From the NCBI RefSeq assembly GCF_011801145.1, contig NZ_CP046172.1, forward strand, positions 2,046,001-2,110,000: DNA of 64,000 nucleotides, given 5' to 3'. This stretch comes from Nocardia arthritidis. Its GTDB lineage: Bacteria; Actinomycetota; Actinomycetes; Mycobacteriales; Mycobacteriaceae. The notes beneath the pieces were generated by a model. It saw nothing but the letters and a program-made list of their open reading frames with translations. It ran no database searches and had not been told where the DNA came from. A program made the position numbers and the translations under genes. Of this stretch, positions 8,633 through 17,154 are shown piece by piece (the first letter of the stretch is position 1; the number at the start of each line of letters is the position of its first letter).

Positions 8633-9646
8633 TCAGGTGAGCCGGTCCGGTTCGGTCTCCTCGGGTGCGCCGGGACTTTTGACGAACGTCGCCGAAATCA
8701 CCCTCCCGCGGGCTATGGTCCTCGCGCCGTTGGCTCGGGCCCAGGCTCTGATCGCGGCACTCTGCTCCGAGGTGAAGGACTGCGTCCAGCAGCCACGCCG
8801 CACGCTTTCAGCGCGCATCCCGCATGCGGTGAAAAGCCGCGAGAGCTCGTCGAACTGCGTCGGTGTCACGAAGACCAGGTGGTAATCTCCGCCGGAATTC
8901 AGCGACGCCAGTACCGTTCCGAGGGCAAACGCGTGCTCACCGATCTCTTCCAGGAACGCTTTGATGTAGTCGGCTCGACGATCGTCAGCGTGCTCGATAT
9001 CGAAGGCGGCGACCCAATCCCAGGACAGTGCCGCGGGATAGGACCTCAGCGCGGCCAACTGCTCGCGGACAGACCGGGGATCCTGCTCGCGGGAGATGAT
9101 AGCCATACCCGCGATCTCGTCCGGAGATTCGGCTTTGCGAATCGATTCGGCGGCACCCGGGGTGAGATGCGCCAGCTGTTCAGCCATGATGCGCCGCACG
9201 CTGAACTCGAAATCCGATTCCGCCGCAACCGTTTCCCCCCGGTAGGTGCCGTCGGTGTCCACCCTGTTCGCGTAGTCCTCCCAGTCCATATTCGAGAGGT
9301 TGATGTTGTTCTCCACGTTCCACAGCTGGGCGGGCACGACCCGGAACGGCCTGTAGTCGCTGTGGTCGTCATGCTGGGATGGCAGGACCCAGACGGCCAG
9401 GATGGGATGCTCGGGGTGGGTGAGGGTGAGCTCGTCGGCGAGGAATGACACGATCGCCCCACCTGGTTGCATCGCCTTCAACGCTTCGGGGCTCAGGCCC
9501 TCGAACTCCGGGTCGTTCACCAGCGTCGAATAGGCCCGGAACCCCTCTTTGCTGGGTGTCAGGACCTCTCGGACCAGCGAACCCCACGCGCGGTCATCAC
9601 CGAACCACGTGCGGACCAGGACTGAATTACTTGGTAGCTCTGCCAT
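8633..9646 (-). CDS. DUF6924-like protein with C-terminal Lsr2-like DNA-binding motif
   Basis: The 337-residue protein appears to have three parts. Residues 1 to about 140 resemble DUF6924: SVLVRTWFGDDRAW at the N-terminus, then FRVVPAQLWNVENNINLSNM and later DTDGTYRG. A middle part (about 150-300) is unassigned. Near the C-terminus, IRAWARANGARTIARGRV resembles the helix-turn-helix of Lsr2, the mycobacterial H-NS-like protein whose C-terminal domain reads IREWARANG-x-RGRI. In Lsr2 an RGR loop inserts in the AT-rich minor groove; here the same RGR is present. The combination suggests a DNA-associated or regulatory role. Both domain assignments are by eye. Confidence 0.6.
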   Translation of the reverse strand: MAELPSNSVLVRTWFGDDRAWGSLVREVLTPSKEGFRAYSTLVNDPEFEGLSPEALKAMQPGGAIVSFLADELTLTHPEHPILAVWVLPSQHDDHSDYRPFRVVPAQLWNVENNINLSNMDWEDYANRVDTDGTYRGETVAAESDFEFSVRRIMAEQLAHLTPGAAESIRKAESPDEIAGMAIISREQDPRSVREQLAALRSYPAALSWDWVAAFDIEHADDRRADYIKAFLEEIGEHAFALGTVLASLNSGGDYHLVFVTPTQFDELSRLFTACGMRAESVRRGCWTQSFTSEQSAAIRAWARANGARTIARGRVISATFVKSPGAPEETEPDRLT

Positions 9647-9947
9647 GTCCGCACCGTAACGACAGGGTCCGACACTCCGGTGTCAGCGCAGCGCGCGCCA
9701 GATACGTTGCGCCGGTGGGAAATGCTGGGTTCCGGCCGGTACCAACCGATCTCGGACCCGGACGGTGGTGGTTTTCGGCGAGACCGGTTGCGGCGCAGTA
9801 ACATCCGATATTTTCGATGGTCGCGCGTTGAGCAAACATTCAAAGTGGTGGGGCAGCATGGCATTTCAATGAATGAACATGCCGATTTGTGCGATCGACG
9901 CTCGGTTGCCGGCGTGAGGTGTCGGTACTCCATGCCAGAGTCCTCGT
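9647..9947. other. Intergenic region without recognisable gene
   Basis: These 301 bases separate two divergent genes of unknown function. Reading frames that cross it on either strand look like shadows and have no ribosome binding site. Promoters for both neighbours must lie here, but I see no convincing operator. Confidence 0.5.
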
Positions 9948-10373
9948 ATGTCACTGGAGTTTTTCAATAGGTTGTCCGGGACGTTGGCGATCGAGCTGAC
10001 GGAGCCGACCGAGAAGATCGCGGCGAACCTGGCTAATCGGCGCGCGACAGCGACCGCCGCGATCACGGGAATCACGTTCGCACTGGAGGTGTTCGAGGAT
10101 GGACATTTTCGTGACTTGACCGTCGACGAGTTCGACCACGTCGTCCTGACCGTGCCCGTGCTGAACTTGCGTGGGTTGGGTGACCCCGTCGAGCACCGAG
10201 CGCCGAACGGGAAGTGGTTCACGGTGCGTGATCTTGCCGCCGCCATCGCCGAGACGGAGCGAAGCACTCGCGAGCAGTCGCAGTGGTACGGCGGCGTCGA
10301 TGTGCATCACATCTACTTCGAAGGCATCCACGAAGGAGACGCCGGAGTTTGGGAGATCCATTGGGGATCGTGA
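9948..10373 (+). CDS. Hypothetical protein, 141 residues
   Basis: I do not recognise this protein. It starts at ATG 9948 with MSLEFFNRLSG, has balanced codon use typical of the neighbourhood, and contains an acidic C-terminal half with two tryptophans. The middle part (DEFDHVVLTVPVLNLRG) could form a small alpha/beta fold. No signal peptide or membrane segment is visible. It lies divergent to the DUF6924/Lsr2-like gene and runs toward the SDR gene. Confidence 0.6.
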   Translation: MSLEFFNRLSGTLAIELTEPTEKIAANLANRRATATAAITGITFALEVFEDGHFRDLTVDEFDHVVLTVPVLNLRGLGDPVEHRAPNGKWFTVRDLAAAIAETERSTREQSQWYGGVDVHHIYFEGIHEGDAGVWEIHWGS

Positions 10374-10487
10374 ACATTCGGTATCGGCGCTGCGCGGGCG
10401 TTGTTCGAGCGTTGAGATCGGCTCTGTGACAGAGGCTTTCAAACGATACCCGGCGGCGACCATCGCCCTCGTGGGCGGCGTGTTCGA

Positions 10488-11213
10488 TCACCAGGGCACT
10501 GTTCCGGCGTCGTCGAAGAATCCGCCGGTCGGTCCGTCATCGGGGAGGGTCGCGAGGTGAATCGCGATGGCCGCGCCCTGTGCGGGGGTGCGGTGGCCGC
10601 GGAAGCCGTTGAGGTCGGTGGCGGTGTAGCCGGGGCAGCCGCAGTTGATCAGGATGTTGGTGTCGCTCAGTTCTTTTGCGTATTGGACGGTGACGGCGTT
10701 GAGGAAGGTCTTCGACGGCGAGTACGCGGCGGAAATCGGGCCGGTCTCGCTGCCGGGCGTGGTCTGCAGGGTGAGCGAGCCGACGCTGCTGGACATGTTC
10801 ACGATTCGCGGTGCTGCCGAGCCGCGCAGCATGGGCAGCATCGCGTTGGTGACGCGGATGACGCCGATCACGTTGGTTTCCACGGCAGTTCGCACGGTCG
10901 CGGGATCGACCGTGGTGGGCGTCTGTGGCATACCGCCGGTGATCGCCGCGTTGTTGACGAGGACGTCGAGGCCTCCGGCTCGGTCGGCGATGAGCTCGGC
11001 CGCGGCGGCCACGCTCGCGTCGTCGGTCACGTCGAGCGGTACACCGAACGCATCGGTTCCGGCCGCGCGCAGCTTCTCCACCGCGGTGTCGCGGCGCCGC
11101 GAATCCCGCGCGCCCACACCGATTCGCCAGCCGAGGGCGCCGAGGCCCGCCGCGATCTCGTATCCGATTCCTTTGTTCGCGCCGGTCACCAGCGCGATCG
11201 TCTGTGCACTCAT
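10488..11213 (-). CDS. Short-chain dehydrogenase/reductase (SDR)
   Basis: The 241-residue protein is a classical SDR. It has the cofactor motif TGANKGIG at residues 10-17, VNNAA near residue 90, a catalytic Ser in the VNMSSSVG stretch, and YSPSK carrying the catalytic Tyr and Lys. The cluster GARDSRRR after beta-2 favours NADP(H). The start is ATG 11213, directly before the cofactor motif; longer upstream frames run through the intergenic region and the regulator and are not coding. It is divergent from a LysR regulator 94 bases away, which probably controls it. Substrate is unknown; a ketone or quinone reduction is likely. Confidence 0.88.
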   Translation of the reverse strand: MSAQTIALVTGANKGIGYEIAAGLGALGWRIGVGARDSRRRDTAVEKLRAAGTDAFGVPLDVTDDASVAAAAELIADRAGGLDVLVNNAAITGGMPQTPTTVDPATVRTAVETNVIGVIRVTNAMLPMLRGSAAPRIVNMSSSVGSLTLQTTPGSETGPISAAYSPSKTFLNAVTVQYAKELSDTNILINCGCPGYTATDLNGFRGHRTPAQGAAIAIHLATLPDDGPTGGFFDDAGTVPW

Positions 11214-11271
11214 ATCGTCGATCCTGATATGAACACCGGCAGGGCGTCCAAGACCGACCGGGTAGGCGGCC

Positions 11272-11286
11272 ATACCGTACAGGTAT
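11272..11286. promoter_or_regulatory. Candidate LysR box between SDR and LysR genes
   Basis: The sequence ATACCGTACAGGTAT is a perfect 5-bp inverted repeat with a 5-base spacer and contains the T-N11-A core of LysR-type sites. It sits 21 bases before the LysR start and 58 bases before the SDR start, as expected for an autoregulated divergent pair. Confidence 0.5.
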
Positions 11287-11307
11287 CGGTCGACGTACCA
11301 TGCGACG

Positions 11308-12147
11308 GTGGAGACGCGGGAGTTGCGATACTTCGTCGCCGTCGCCGAGGAGTTGCACTTCGGGCGGGCGGCACAGCGGCTCGCGATGGCGCAACCACCA
11401 CTGTCTCGGGCGATCCAGCAGCTCGAGCGGCGGCTCGGAGTGATGCTGCTGCACCGCACCTCTCGCGCAATCACTTTGACCGAAGCCGGGGCGGTGCTGC
11501 TGCGGGAGGCGCGGGCCGCGCTCGACGCGGTCGAAGCCGCGGAGCGCCGCACTCGACGTGCCGCCGCCGACCGGCCGGGCGTGGTGCTGGCCACCAAGGC
11601 CGGAGCGTCCAACGAACTGTTGTCGAAGCTGCTCGACGCCTACGCCGCCGAACCGGGCGCCGTCGCCGTCGAGGTGCTGCTGTGCGGGCCCGGCGAACAG
11701 GGGAGACTCCTGCGTGACGGACGCGCCGACGTTGCCCTGCTCCACCGGCCCTTCGACCCGACAACCGGACTCGACACCGAGGACCTGCACACCGAACAGC
11801 AGGTCGTGGTCCTGCCCGCAGGGCACCATCTCGCCAACCGGGCCCATATATCTTTGGCCGAGGTTTCCGCCTTGACCGACCTGCCGTCGCCTCGCTGGCC
11901 TCGACAGGATGGGAGCTATCCGGACGGCCCCGGCCCGCAGGTTCGCGACCATACCCAGTTGACCCAACTGATCGCGCTCGGCCGGACCTGTGCGGTCATG
12001 CCCGAGTCCATCCGAACCCACTTGCGCGACAAGCACGCCATCGTGCCGGTACCCGACGCGCCTGCGGTCACGACCGTCATCGCCTGGCCACCGCACAGCA
12101 GATCCAAAGCCGTCGCCGACCTCGTCCGCACCGCGATACGCCTCTAG
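11308..12147 (+). CDS. LysR-family transcriptional regulator
   Basis: The 279-residue protein starts (GTG 11308) with the LysR winged helix: LRYFVAVAEELHFGRAAQRL and then QPPLSRAIQQLERRLG, and after that the usual long linker helix and a substrate-binding domain of type 2 periplasmic-protein fold. It is divergent from the SDR gene and likely activates it when bound to a small ligand. The effector cannot be read. Confidence 0.9.
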   Translation: METRELRYFVAVAEELHFGRAAQRLAMAQPPLSRAIQQLERRLGVMLLHRTSRAITLTEAGAVLLREARAALDAVEAAERRTRRAAADRPGVVLATKAGASNELLSKLLDAYAAEPGAVAVEVLLCGPGEQGRLLRDGRADVALLHRPFDPTTGLDTEDLHTEQQVVVLPAGHHLANRAHISLAEVSALTDLPSPRWPRQDGSYPDGPGPQVRDHTQLTQLIALGRTCAVMPESIRTHLRDKHAIVPVPDAPAVTTVIAWPPHSRSKAVADLVRTAIRL

Positions 12148-12282
12148 CCGATACCTTTCCGCACGGTTCAGGAATTCGCCCTGCAAGCTCACCGCATACC
12201 GCGCGTTAGCAACGGCTGCGTTATCTGATTTCGTGAGACTCGTTCCCGTGGGCGGCAACCGCTCCCTGTCTTCTCGGTCGGC

Positions 12283-12630
12283 CTAGTGGTCGGTGCCGCG
12301 CAGACTGATCGGGTCGGAGTCGGGCGGGATGTTCTGGACCCCACGCAGGTTCGGGCTCGGTGGAACGGGGCGGCGAGGTTCGCGGACACCAGTCGAATCT
12401 CCGCCACCCGGCTCGTCGGGGCGCACTTCGACCAATGGGAACGATATGGATACTGGGAATTCGAGTCCGGGACGTCCGCAGATGACTACCCCCGGACCCA
12501 CCTGATAGGCCACCAATCCCGCCTCGCACTGCGCCTGCTCTTGACGGCCGTCGGGAAGCACACGCAGGTAGTCAGGGCTGACACCATCGGATTTCAGGGT
12601 GTAGTCGCCCGGTTTTCGATTGAGCGTCAT
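12283..12630 (-). CDS. Hypothetical protein, 115 residues
   Basis: I do not recognise this protein. With start ATG 12630 it reads MTLNRKPGDYTLKSDGVSP and has a compact beta-rich N-terminal part with two cysteines, followed by a proline- and glycine-rich tail. The frame on the opposite strand is open too, but lacks a plausible start. It is convergent with the LysR gene and divergent from the DHFR-like gene. Confidence 0.45.
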   Translation of the reverse strand: MTLNRKPGDYTLKSDGVSPDYLRVLPDGRQEQAQCEAGLVAYQVGPGVVICGRPGLEFPVSISFPLVEVRPDEPGGGDSTGVREPRRPVPPSPNLRGVQNIPPDSDPISLRGTDH

Positions 12631-12878
12631 GCCGGGATTGTTGCATCTCCACGGCACAAAGCTTCGTCGTTTCGGTGGAGCAGCATCCGATCATGCCGCT
12701 GTGCGCGCAGATAATGAGCCGAAATGCACTGGGGCACAAGATATCCGAAATGCCGATTCGGGCAGCAATCCCATACTGGTTGCGGCCCACTCGATTGAAC
12801 TGGGAGGTCGCGACAAATGACCGCAATATCTCGTGTGGCGTCGCGATGAGTTCTGCTCTCAGGTGCAGTCTGATCTGC

Positions 12879-13445
12879 ATGGGCAGACTCATCTATGGCT
12901 TCAACGTATCGGTGGACGGGTACATCGCCGACGCACAGGGCAACATCGACTGGTCCGATCCGAGCGAAGAACTGCACCAGTACTGGAACGACTTCGAGCG
13001 GGAGACCGCCCTATCGTTCTACGGGCGGCGGCTCTACGAACTGATGTCCGCGTACTGGCCGACCGCCGACAAGGCCCCGGGCGCCACCCCGCTGATCGTC
13101 GACTTCGCGCACATCTGGCGCGACATGCCCAAGGTCGTGTTCTCGCGCACCCTGGAGTCGGTCGACTGGAACTCCCGCCTGGAACGCGGCGACCCGGTCG
13201 AGGTGGTAACGAAGCTGAAAGCCGAAACCGACGGCAGGCTGGAGGTGGCCGGCGCGACGCTGGCCGCACCGATCGTGCGGGCCGGACTGGTGGATGAGTA
13301 CCGGATCGTGATCGCGCCCACCGCAGTTGGCGGCGGCACACCGTTCTTCCCGACACTGCCGTCATGGATCTCACTGCGACTGCTGGAGAACCGCACCTTC
13401 CCGGGCGGCACGGTCCTGCTGCGCTACGAGGCAAAACACGACTGA
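12879..13445 (+). CDS. Dihydrofolate reductase family protein (RibD C-terminal type)
   Basis: The 188-residue protein starts MGRLIYGFNVSVDGYIADAQ, the hallmark of the DHFR-like / RibD C-terminal family, with the conserved SVDG(Y/F). Later come YGRRLYELM, KVVFSRTLESVDWN, an EVAGATLAAP substrate loop and PTAVGGGTPFFP. The start ATG 12879 gives the standard family N-terminus. Members of this group are NADPH-binding reductases of uncertain substrate and are often found near regulators in actinomycetes. It is not FolA itself. Confidence 0.85.
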   Translation: MGRLIYGFNVSVDGYIADAQGNIDWSDPSEELHQYWNDFERETALSFYGRRLYELMSAYWPTADKAPGATPLIVDFAHIWRDMPKVVFSRTLESVDWNSRLERGDPVEVVTKLKAETDGRLEVAGATLAAPIVRAGLVDEYRIVIAPTAVGGGTPFFPTLPSWISLRLLENRTFPGGTVLLRYEAKHD

Positions 13446-13581
13446 TCCGACCAACGCGACGCCGGAAATCCGCCAGCGCCGGGCCCGCCCAGGCGGAAGG
13501 TTGTGTCCCCTGGCGATTCCGTGATCGTCTTGCTCGCCGACGGCCGCGCCGCACCGCGCGACCGGTGCATGGTGACGCGGC

Positions 13582-14835
13582 CTAGGCCGCGAGATCCTCT
13601 GCGGCACAAGGCTCCACCGGCAAGACGGATGCCGGGTCCGTGCGCCGTCGTCGTTCGGCGACCGCGGTGACGGTAACCGTGACCAAGGCGAGGACGCCGG
13701 CCACCAGCGAGCACCACGGGGCGAGCAGGTACTGGCCGGGATGCCAGGTGATGAGCAACCCGGCGATGGCCGGCCCCAAGGCATTACCGAGATTGAGCAT
13801 GGCGACGTTCACGCCCGACGCCAGCGTGGGCGCGTCACCCGCCAGCGCGAACACACGACCGTTGAGGGCCGGGGTGATCGCGCAAGCGGCTGTCCCGAAA
13901 AGGAAGACGACCACACCCAACACGATCACCGACTGGTGGATCAACAACATCAATGCCGCGATCGTGACGATGATGCCGATCACGCTGATCACCATGGTGC
14001 GCAGGAAACCGTGCCGAACCGCGGCGCCGCCGATGGTGACGCCGATCATGGACCCGACCCCGAACAGGGCGAGAAGTCCGCCCGTCACACCGGATCCGAG
14101 GTGTCCGATCTGCGTGGTCAACGGCTGCAGGTAGGTGAACGTTGCGAACATGGCCACCTGGAACAGCACCACCACGGCAAAGGTGACCAGCATCGCCGGA
14201 CGAATCAGGACGCGCGCTTCCACGACCAGCTGCGTGCGCAGGCCGTCGCCGGCCGACGGTGCGGGTTCGATCCTGATCCTCGCCAAAAACACACATCCGA
14301 CCACGGCAAGCACGGCAACCAGCACGAAGGCGGCCTGCCAACCGAAAAACGACCCGACCCACGCCGAAACCGGCACTCCCACAACGTTTGCCACGGTCAT
14401 TCCACCAAGCAGCACGGTCAGCGCCCGCGCCGTCATCGACGGTTCGACCATGCGCACCGCCGCGACCGCACCGACGGACAGCAGTGTGGCGCAAGCGATA
14501 CCGGATAGCGCGCGGAAGGCGATCACCGCCCAGAAGACCGGGCTCACCGCCGAAAGCACATGTGCGACAGCGAATGCCGACATCGCGGCGATCAGGGTGC
14601 GCTTGGGGTGCAACCGGACGGTGAACGCCGCCGTGACAGGCGCGCCGACCATCACCGCGATTGCGAAAACCGTGGTGAGCAACGCGATCACCGGCGCAGG
14701 CCGCCGGAACGAGGCGGACATCGCGTCGAGCAGGCCCGAGATCATGAATTCGCTGATACACACGGTGAATACGCACGTCGAGAGCACCAATACGCCGGAT
14801 GGCAGGCGTCTCGCCGGCCTTGTCATTGTCGTCAT
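13582..14835 (-). CDS. MFS transporter, drug-efflux (DHA1) type
   Basis: The 417-residue protein has about 12 membrane helices. The first helix CVFTVCISEFMISGLLDAM and the following RLHPKRTLIAAM loop resemble sugar/chloramphenicol efflux permeases of the AraJ/CmlR group. A proline-rich turn and GVPVSAWVGSFFGWQAAF in helix 5 match the antiporter motif C region. It is divergent from a MerR regulator and shares a 71-base intergenic space with a MerR-type operator, so it is probably induced by its own substrate. The C-terminal 25 residues are a polar tail. Confidence 0.85.
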   Translation of the reverse strand: MTTMTRPARRLPSGVLVLSTCVFTVCISEFMISGLLDAMSASFRRPAPVIALLTTVFAIAVMVGAPVTAAFTVRLHPKRTLIAAMSAFAVAHVLSAVSPVFWAVIAFRALSGIACATLLSVGAVAAVRMVEPSMTARALTVLLGGMTVANVVGVPVSAWVGSFFGWQAAFVLVAVLAVVGCVFLARIRIEPAPSAGDGLRTQLVVEARVLIRPAMLVTFAVVVLFQVAMFATFTYLQPLTTQIGHLGSGVTGGLLALFGVGSMIGVTIGGAAVRHGFLRTMVISVIGIIVTIAALMLLIHQSVIVLGVVVFLFGTAACAITPALNGRVFALAGDAPTLASGVNVAMLNLGNALGPAIAGLLITWHPGQYLLAPWCSLVAGVLALVTVTVTAVAERRRRTDPASVLPVEPCAAEDLAA

Positions 14836-14853
14836 ACCCGGCAGCGTCGAGGA

Positions 14854-14875
14854 TTGACGCTTGTGGCAAGGTCAA
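14854..14875. promoter_or_regulatory. Candidate MerR operator in divergent MFS/MerR promoter
   Basis: Arms TTGAC and GTCAA are perfect inverted repeats separated by 12 bases including TTGTGGCAAGG. MerR-family sites usually lie in an elongated promoter spacer, and each arm can serve as a -35 box (TTGAC). It lies 18 bases upstream of the MFS start and 31 bases upstream of the MerR start, so it could control both. Inference from sequence and arrangement. Confidence 0.5.
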
Positions 14876-14906
14876 GTCCGATCCACGCTTTATCGAGGAG
14901 ATGTCG

Positions 14907-15281
14907 ATGCAGATTGGCGATTTCGCAGCGGCAACCGGCACGACCACCCGCATGCTGCGCCACTACGAATCACAGGGCCTACTGGAACCGGCCCGCCGGG
15001 ACGCCAACGGCTACCGCGACTACGACGAGACGCAGATCGCCCAGGCCCGGCAGATCCGGGATCTGATCCGCTGCGGGATCCCCAGCCGCCTGGTCAAGGA
15101 TCTGCTCAGCGCGCTGACCGACAGCGACGGAATCTACCCCGAGCACGTCGATCCCGACACGGTCGACGCCGTCGAGAACGAATGGCAGCGGATGTGCAGG
15201 TGTGTCAACTGCATGGCGCAGCGCCGCGACGCCCTACGCGCCTATCTCGACCAGATCTCCTCCCCGGCGCGTCCGGCCTGA
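14907..15281 (+). CDS. MerR-family transcriptional regulator
   Basis: The 124-residue protein starts MQIGDFAAATGTTTRMLRHY, the MerR winged helix, and continues ESQGLLEPARRDANGYRDY. A coiled-coil dimer helix follows and the C-terminal end reads MCRCVNCMAQRRDAL, with a cysteine cluster at about residue 95-100 that could bind a metal or a thiol-reactive ligand. The start ATG 14907 has GAGGAG six bases upstream; ATG 14901 would touch that site. It likely regulates the divergent efflux gene. Confidence 0.88.
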   Translation: MQIGDFAAATGTTTRMLRHYESQGLLEPARRDANGYRDYDETQIAQARQIRDLIRCGIPSRLVKDLLSALTDSDGIYPEHVDPDTVDAVENEWQRMCRCVNCMAQRRDALRAYLDQISSPARPA

Positions 15282-15575
15282 TCCGGGCCGCTGCGAATTA
15301 TCACCGGTCTGTCGCCGACAGCAGCGCAACCGCGGTGAAGGCCATGCTGGACCTCGGCTGGTGATCCACAGCGCCGCAAACGGATTCAACCCGCTGCCGC
15401 TGTGTGGCGAGCTGACCGCGCCGGTCGATGAGGACAGCATGTCGCCAATGCCGGAATATCACTGCCATCCGGAACCTCCGCGACCACGAATGTGAAGAGG
15501 CGCCTTCGCGTACCGATGGCCCGCAGGCCCATCCGCCCCGAGCGAGCGCCCCCGGAAACGAAGAGAGGAAGTTAT

Positions 15576-15950
15576 ATGAGGATGCTGCTCGGCGCATTCG
15601 TGCTTTCCGCCGGTGCCGCGCTCGTGTTCATGCCGACCGCCAGCGCCAGGCCCGACGCGAGCGAAGCCAATGTCGCAGTACTGAAGGTCAATCACGCCAA
15701 CGGCGACGTCACCGCTGCGTACGAGTGCAGCGGCATAGAAAACCCACAGATCGAAATTACGTTGACGCGCGAGGCGGATGGCAAGACCGGCAATGGCGAA
15801 ACCAGCGACCTGAACTGCGACGGGAAACCGCATTTCACCACCTTCGCGACCACCTTGGGGGCGGGAAAACACGGCGACAAGTACGACGCCGAGATCCGTC
15901 TCGGCGAAATCGACGTAAGGATTCAAGGCTCGGAGGACGTGCCGATTTAG
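15576..15950 (+). CDS. Secreted hypothetical protein
   Basis: The 124-residue protein has a signal peptide: MRMLLGAFVLSAGAALVFM followed by PTASA just before the mature N-terminus ARPDA. The mature part is beta-rich with two cysteines (YECSG and LNCDG) that may form a disulfide. The start ATG 15576 follows the ribosome binding site AGAGAGGA. I do not recognise the family; similar short exported proteins with a Cys pair occur in Nocardia. It lies alone upstream of the ESX-like locus, and the 294 bases before it hold no gene. Confidence 0.65.
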   Translation: MRMLLGAFVLSAGAALVFMPTASARPDASEANVAVLKVNHANGDVTAAYECSGIENPQIEITLTREADGKTGNGETSDLNCDGKPHFTTFATTLGAGKHGDKYDAEIRLGEIDVRIQGSEDVPI

Positions 15951-16041
15951 TCAGCTTCGCGGGCGTTCGCTGGAGTGCGCCAAGCGCTGTCGTTGCTGCG
16001 GCGGCTGGTGATCGGTGAGGTCGGGCCGGGTAGCCGTTTGA

Positions 16042-16491
16042 TTACTCTGCCGCGCCCGCCCGTGTCCGCCACAAGCGGCGGCCGACCGTGGCGGCATTGG
16101 CGCGATCCATGTCGACCTCGAGTGTCTGGTCGGCGAGGCGATACGGCACCACGATGTCGATCGCCTGCCCTTCGCGATGTTCGAGCGTGACCTTGATGGC
16201 GTCGCCGCGCACCGGCGCCATCGCGTCGACGTCGAATACTGTTGCTCGCGCGCGGAGTTGGGCGCCGTCGCCGGGCCGCTCGAGCCGGGCGCGGATGGCA
16301 TCCTCGGTGGTGGCCGCGCCGGGCTCGCCGAGTGCGCGCATCGCGCGAGCGCCGGTCAGGTCGATCGCAAGCATGAATGGCGCGAAAGTGCCGTGACTGC
16401 CCAATATTTCGGCTGCCGCACGTATACTGTCCTCGAGCAGGGTGTCGAGGTCGTCGCGGGCTTGTTGGGATGCCGATTCTCGCCAGTCCAC
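16042..16491 (-). CDS. Hypothetical protein, divergent to ESX-like operon
   Basis: With GTG 16491 (GGAGCG upstream) the protein has about 149 residues, starting VDWRESASQQARDDLD. An ATG at 16536 would overlap the start of the divergent WXG100 gene, so I prefer the shorter form. It is acidic at the N-terminus and mixed alpha/beta after that; no signal peptide. I do not recognise the family. Its position back-to-back with the WXG100 operon suggests a linked function, perhaps as chaperone, but the sequence does not prove this. Confidence 0.55.
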   Translation of the reverse strand: MDWRESASQQARDDLDTLLEDSIRAAAEILGSHGTFAPFMLAIDLTGARAMRALGEPGAATTEDAIRARLERPGDGAQLRARATVFDVDAMAPVRGDAIKVTLEHREGQAIDIVVPYRLADQTLEVDMDRANAATVGRRLWRTRAGAAE

Positions 16492-16534
16492 TGTTCGCTC
16501 CAGGGGATTCGTTGCCGATGCGGGGAGGCATAGC

Positions 16535-16852
16535 ATGGCACAGCAGATCTTACAGGTCGATCCGGACCATTTGCGGCGCGGCGCAGGCCGATTCGACGAA
16601 CATCACGGGGATATGTGCGGCGTTCTGGCCGATATTCACCACGGACACGACCAATTGCAGGATTCGTGGTCCGGAGCGGCGGCCGATACGGTCCGGGAGG
16701 TGTGGGACGACATGCATCCTCGGATCAGGACCCATGTCGACCGGATCGCCACCTACGCAGCCGACCTGAATTCGGCGGCGACGGCCTATGACGGCACCGA
16801 TGCCCACAGTGGGTCGGAAATCAGCGGCGCCGCAGTGTATCTGGAGATCTAG
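16535..16852 (+). CDS. WXG100-family (ESAT-6-like) protein
   Basis: The 105-residue protein has the helical-hairpin size of ESX substrates with WSG at residues 46-48 in the turn position. Near the C-terminus YDGTD fits the YxxxD/E secretion signal of type VII substrates. The start ATG 16535 is preceded by GGGGAGG. It is the first gene of a six- to seven-gene operon and probably forms a heterodimer with the next protein. No ESX core machinery genes are in the window, so export would depend on a system elsewhere. Confidence 0.8.
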   Translation: MAQQILQVDPDHLRRGAGRFDEHHGDMCGVLADIHHGHDQLQDSWSGAAADTVREVWDDMHPRIRTHVDRIATYAADLNSAATAYDGTDAHSGSEISGAAVYLEI

Positions 16853-16857
16853 CGATC

Positions 16858-17151
16858 ATGGCGCACCGATACGACCTCGCGGCGATGGAGCGATTCGTCA
16901 CCGACCTGGACGGGCACATCCGGCGGCTCTCGGGCATGCACGAGGCCGTCGGGCGATCCGCTGCCGACCTCAGGCCCCACTTCGTCGGCGATGGCGGTGA
17001 CGGGTTCAGCACCGCCCACGCCGACTGGCAGTCCGATTCGGGTAAACGCCTCGACGAGTTACGCACACTGCGCACACAGGTGCACACCGCCCACCGCAAT
17101 TACGCGGAGGCCGAACGGCTCAACCGCGAGATATTCGGCTTCGCGGGGTAG
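16858..17151 (+). CDS. ESAT-6-like partner protein
   Basis: The 97-residue protein has the length and helical character of WXG100 partners but has GDGGDGF in place of a clear WXG turn. The C-terminus contains YAEAE, which fits YxxxD/E. It begins 6 bases after the previous stop. Pairing with the preceding WXG100 protein is inferred from their adjacency and size. Confidence 0.7.
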   Translation: MAHRYDLAAMERFVTDLDGHIRRLSGMHEAVGRSAADLRPHFVGDGGDGFSTAHADWQSDSGKRLDELRTLRTQVHTAHRNYAEAERLNREIFGFAG

Positions 17152-17154
17152 CAG

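Noticed and set aside
10537..12258. 573-codon minus-strand frame over the SDR and LysR genes
   Set aside because: It runs opposite the LysR gene and out of frame with the SDR gene, both of which have clear signatures. Shadow.
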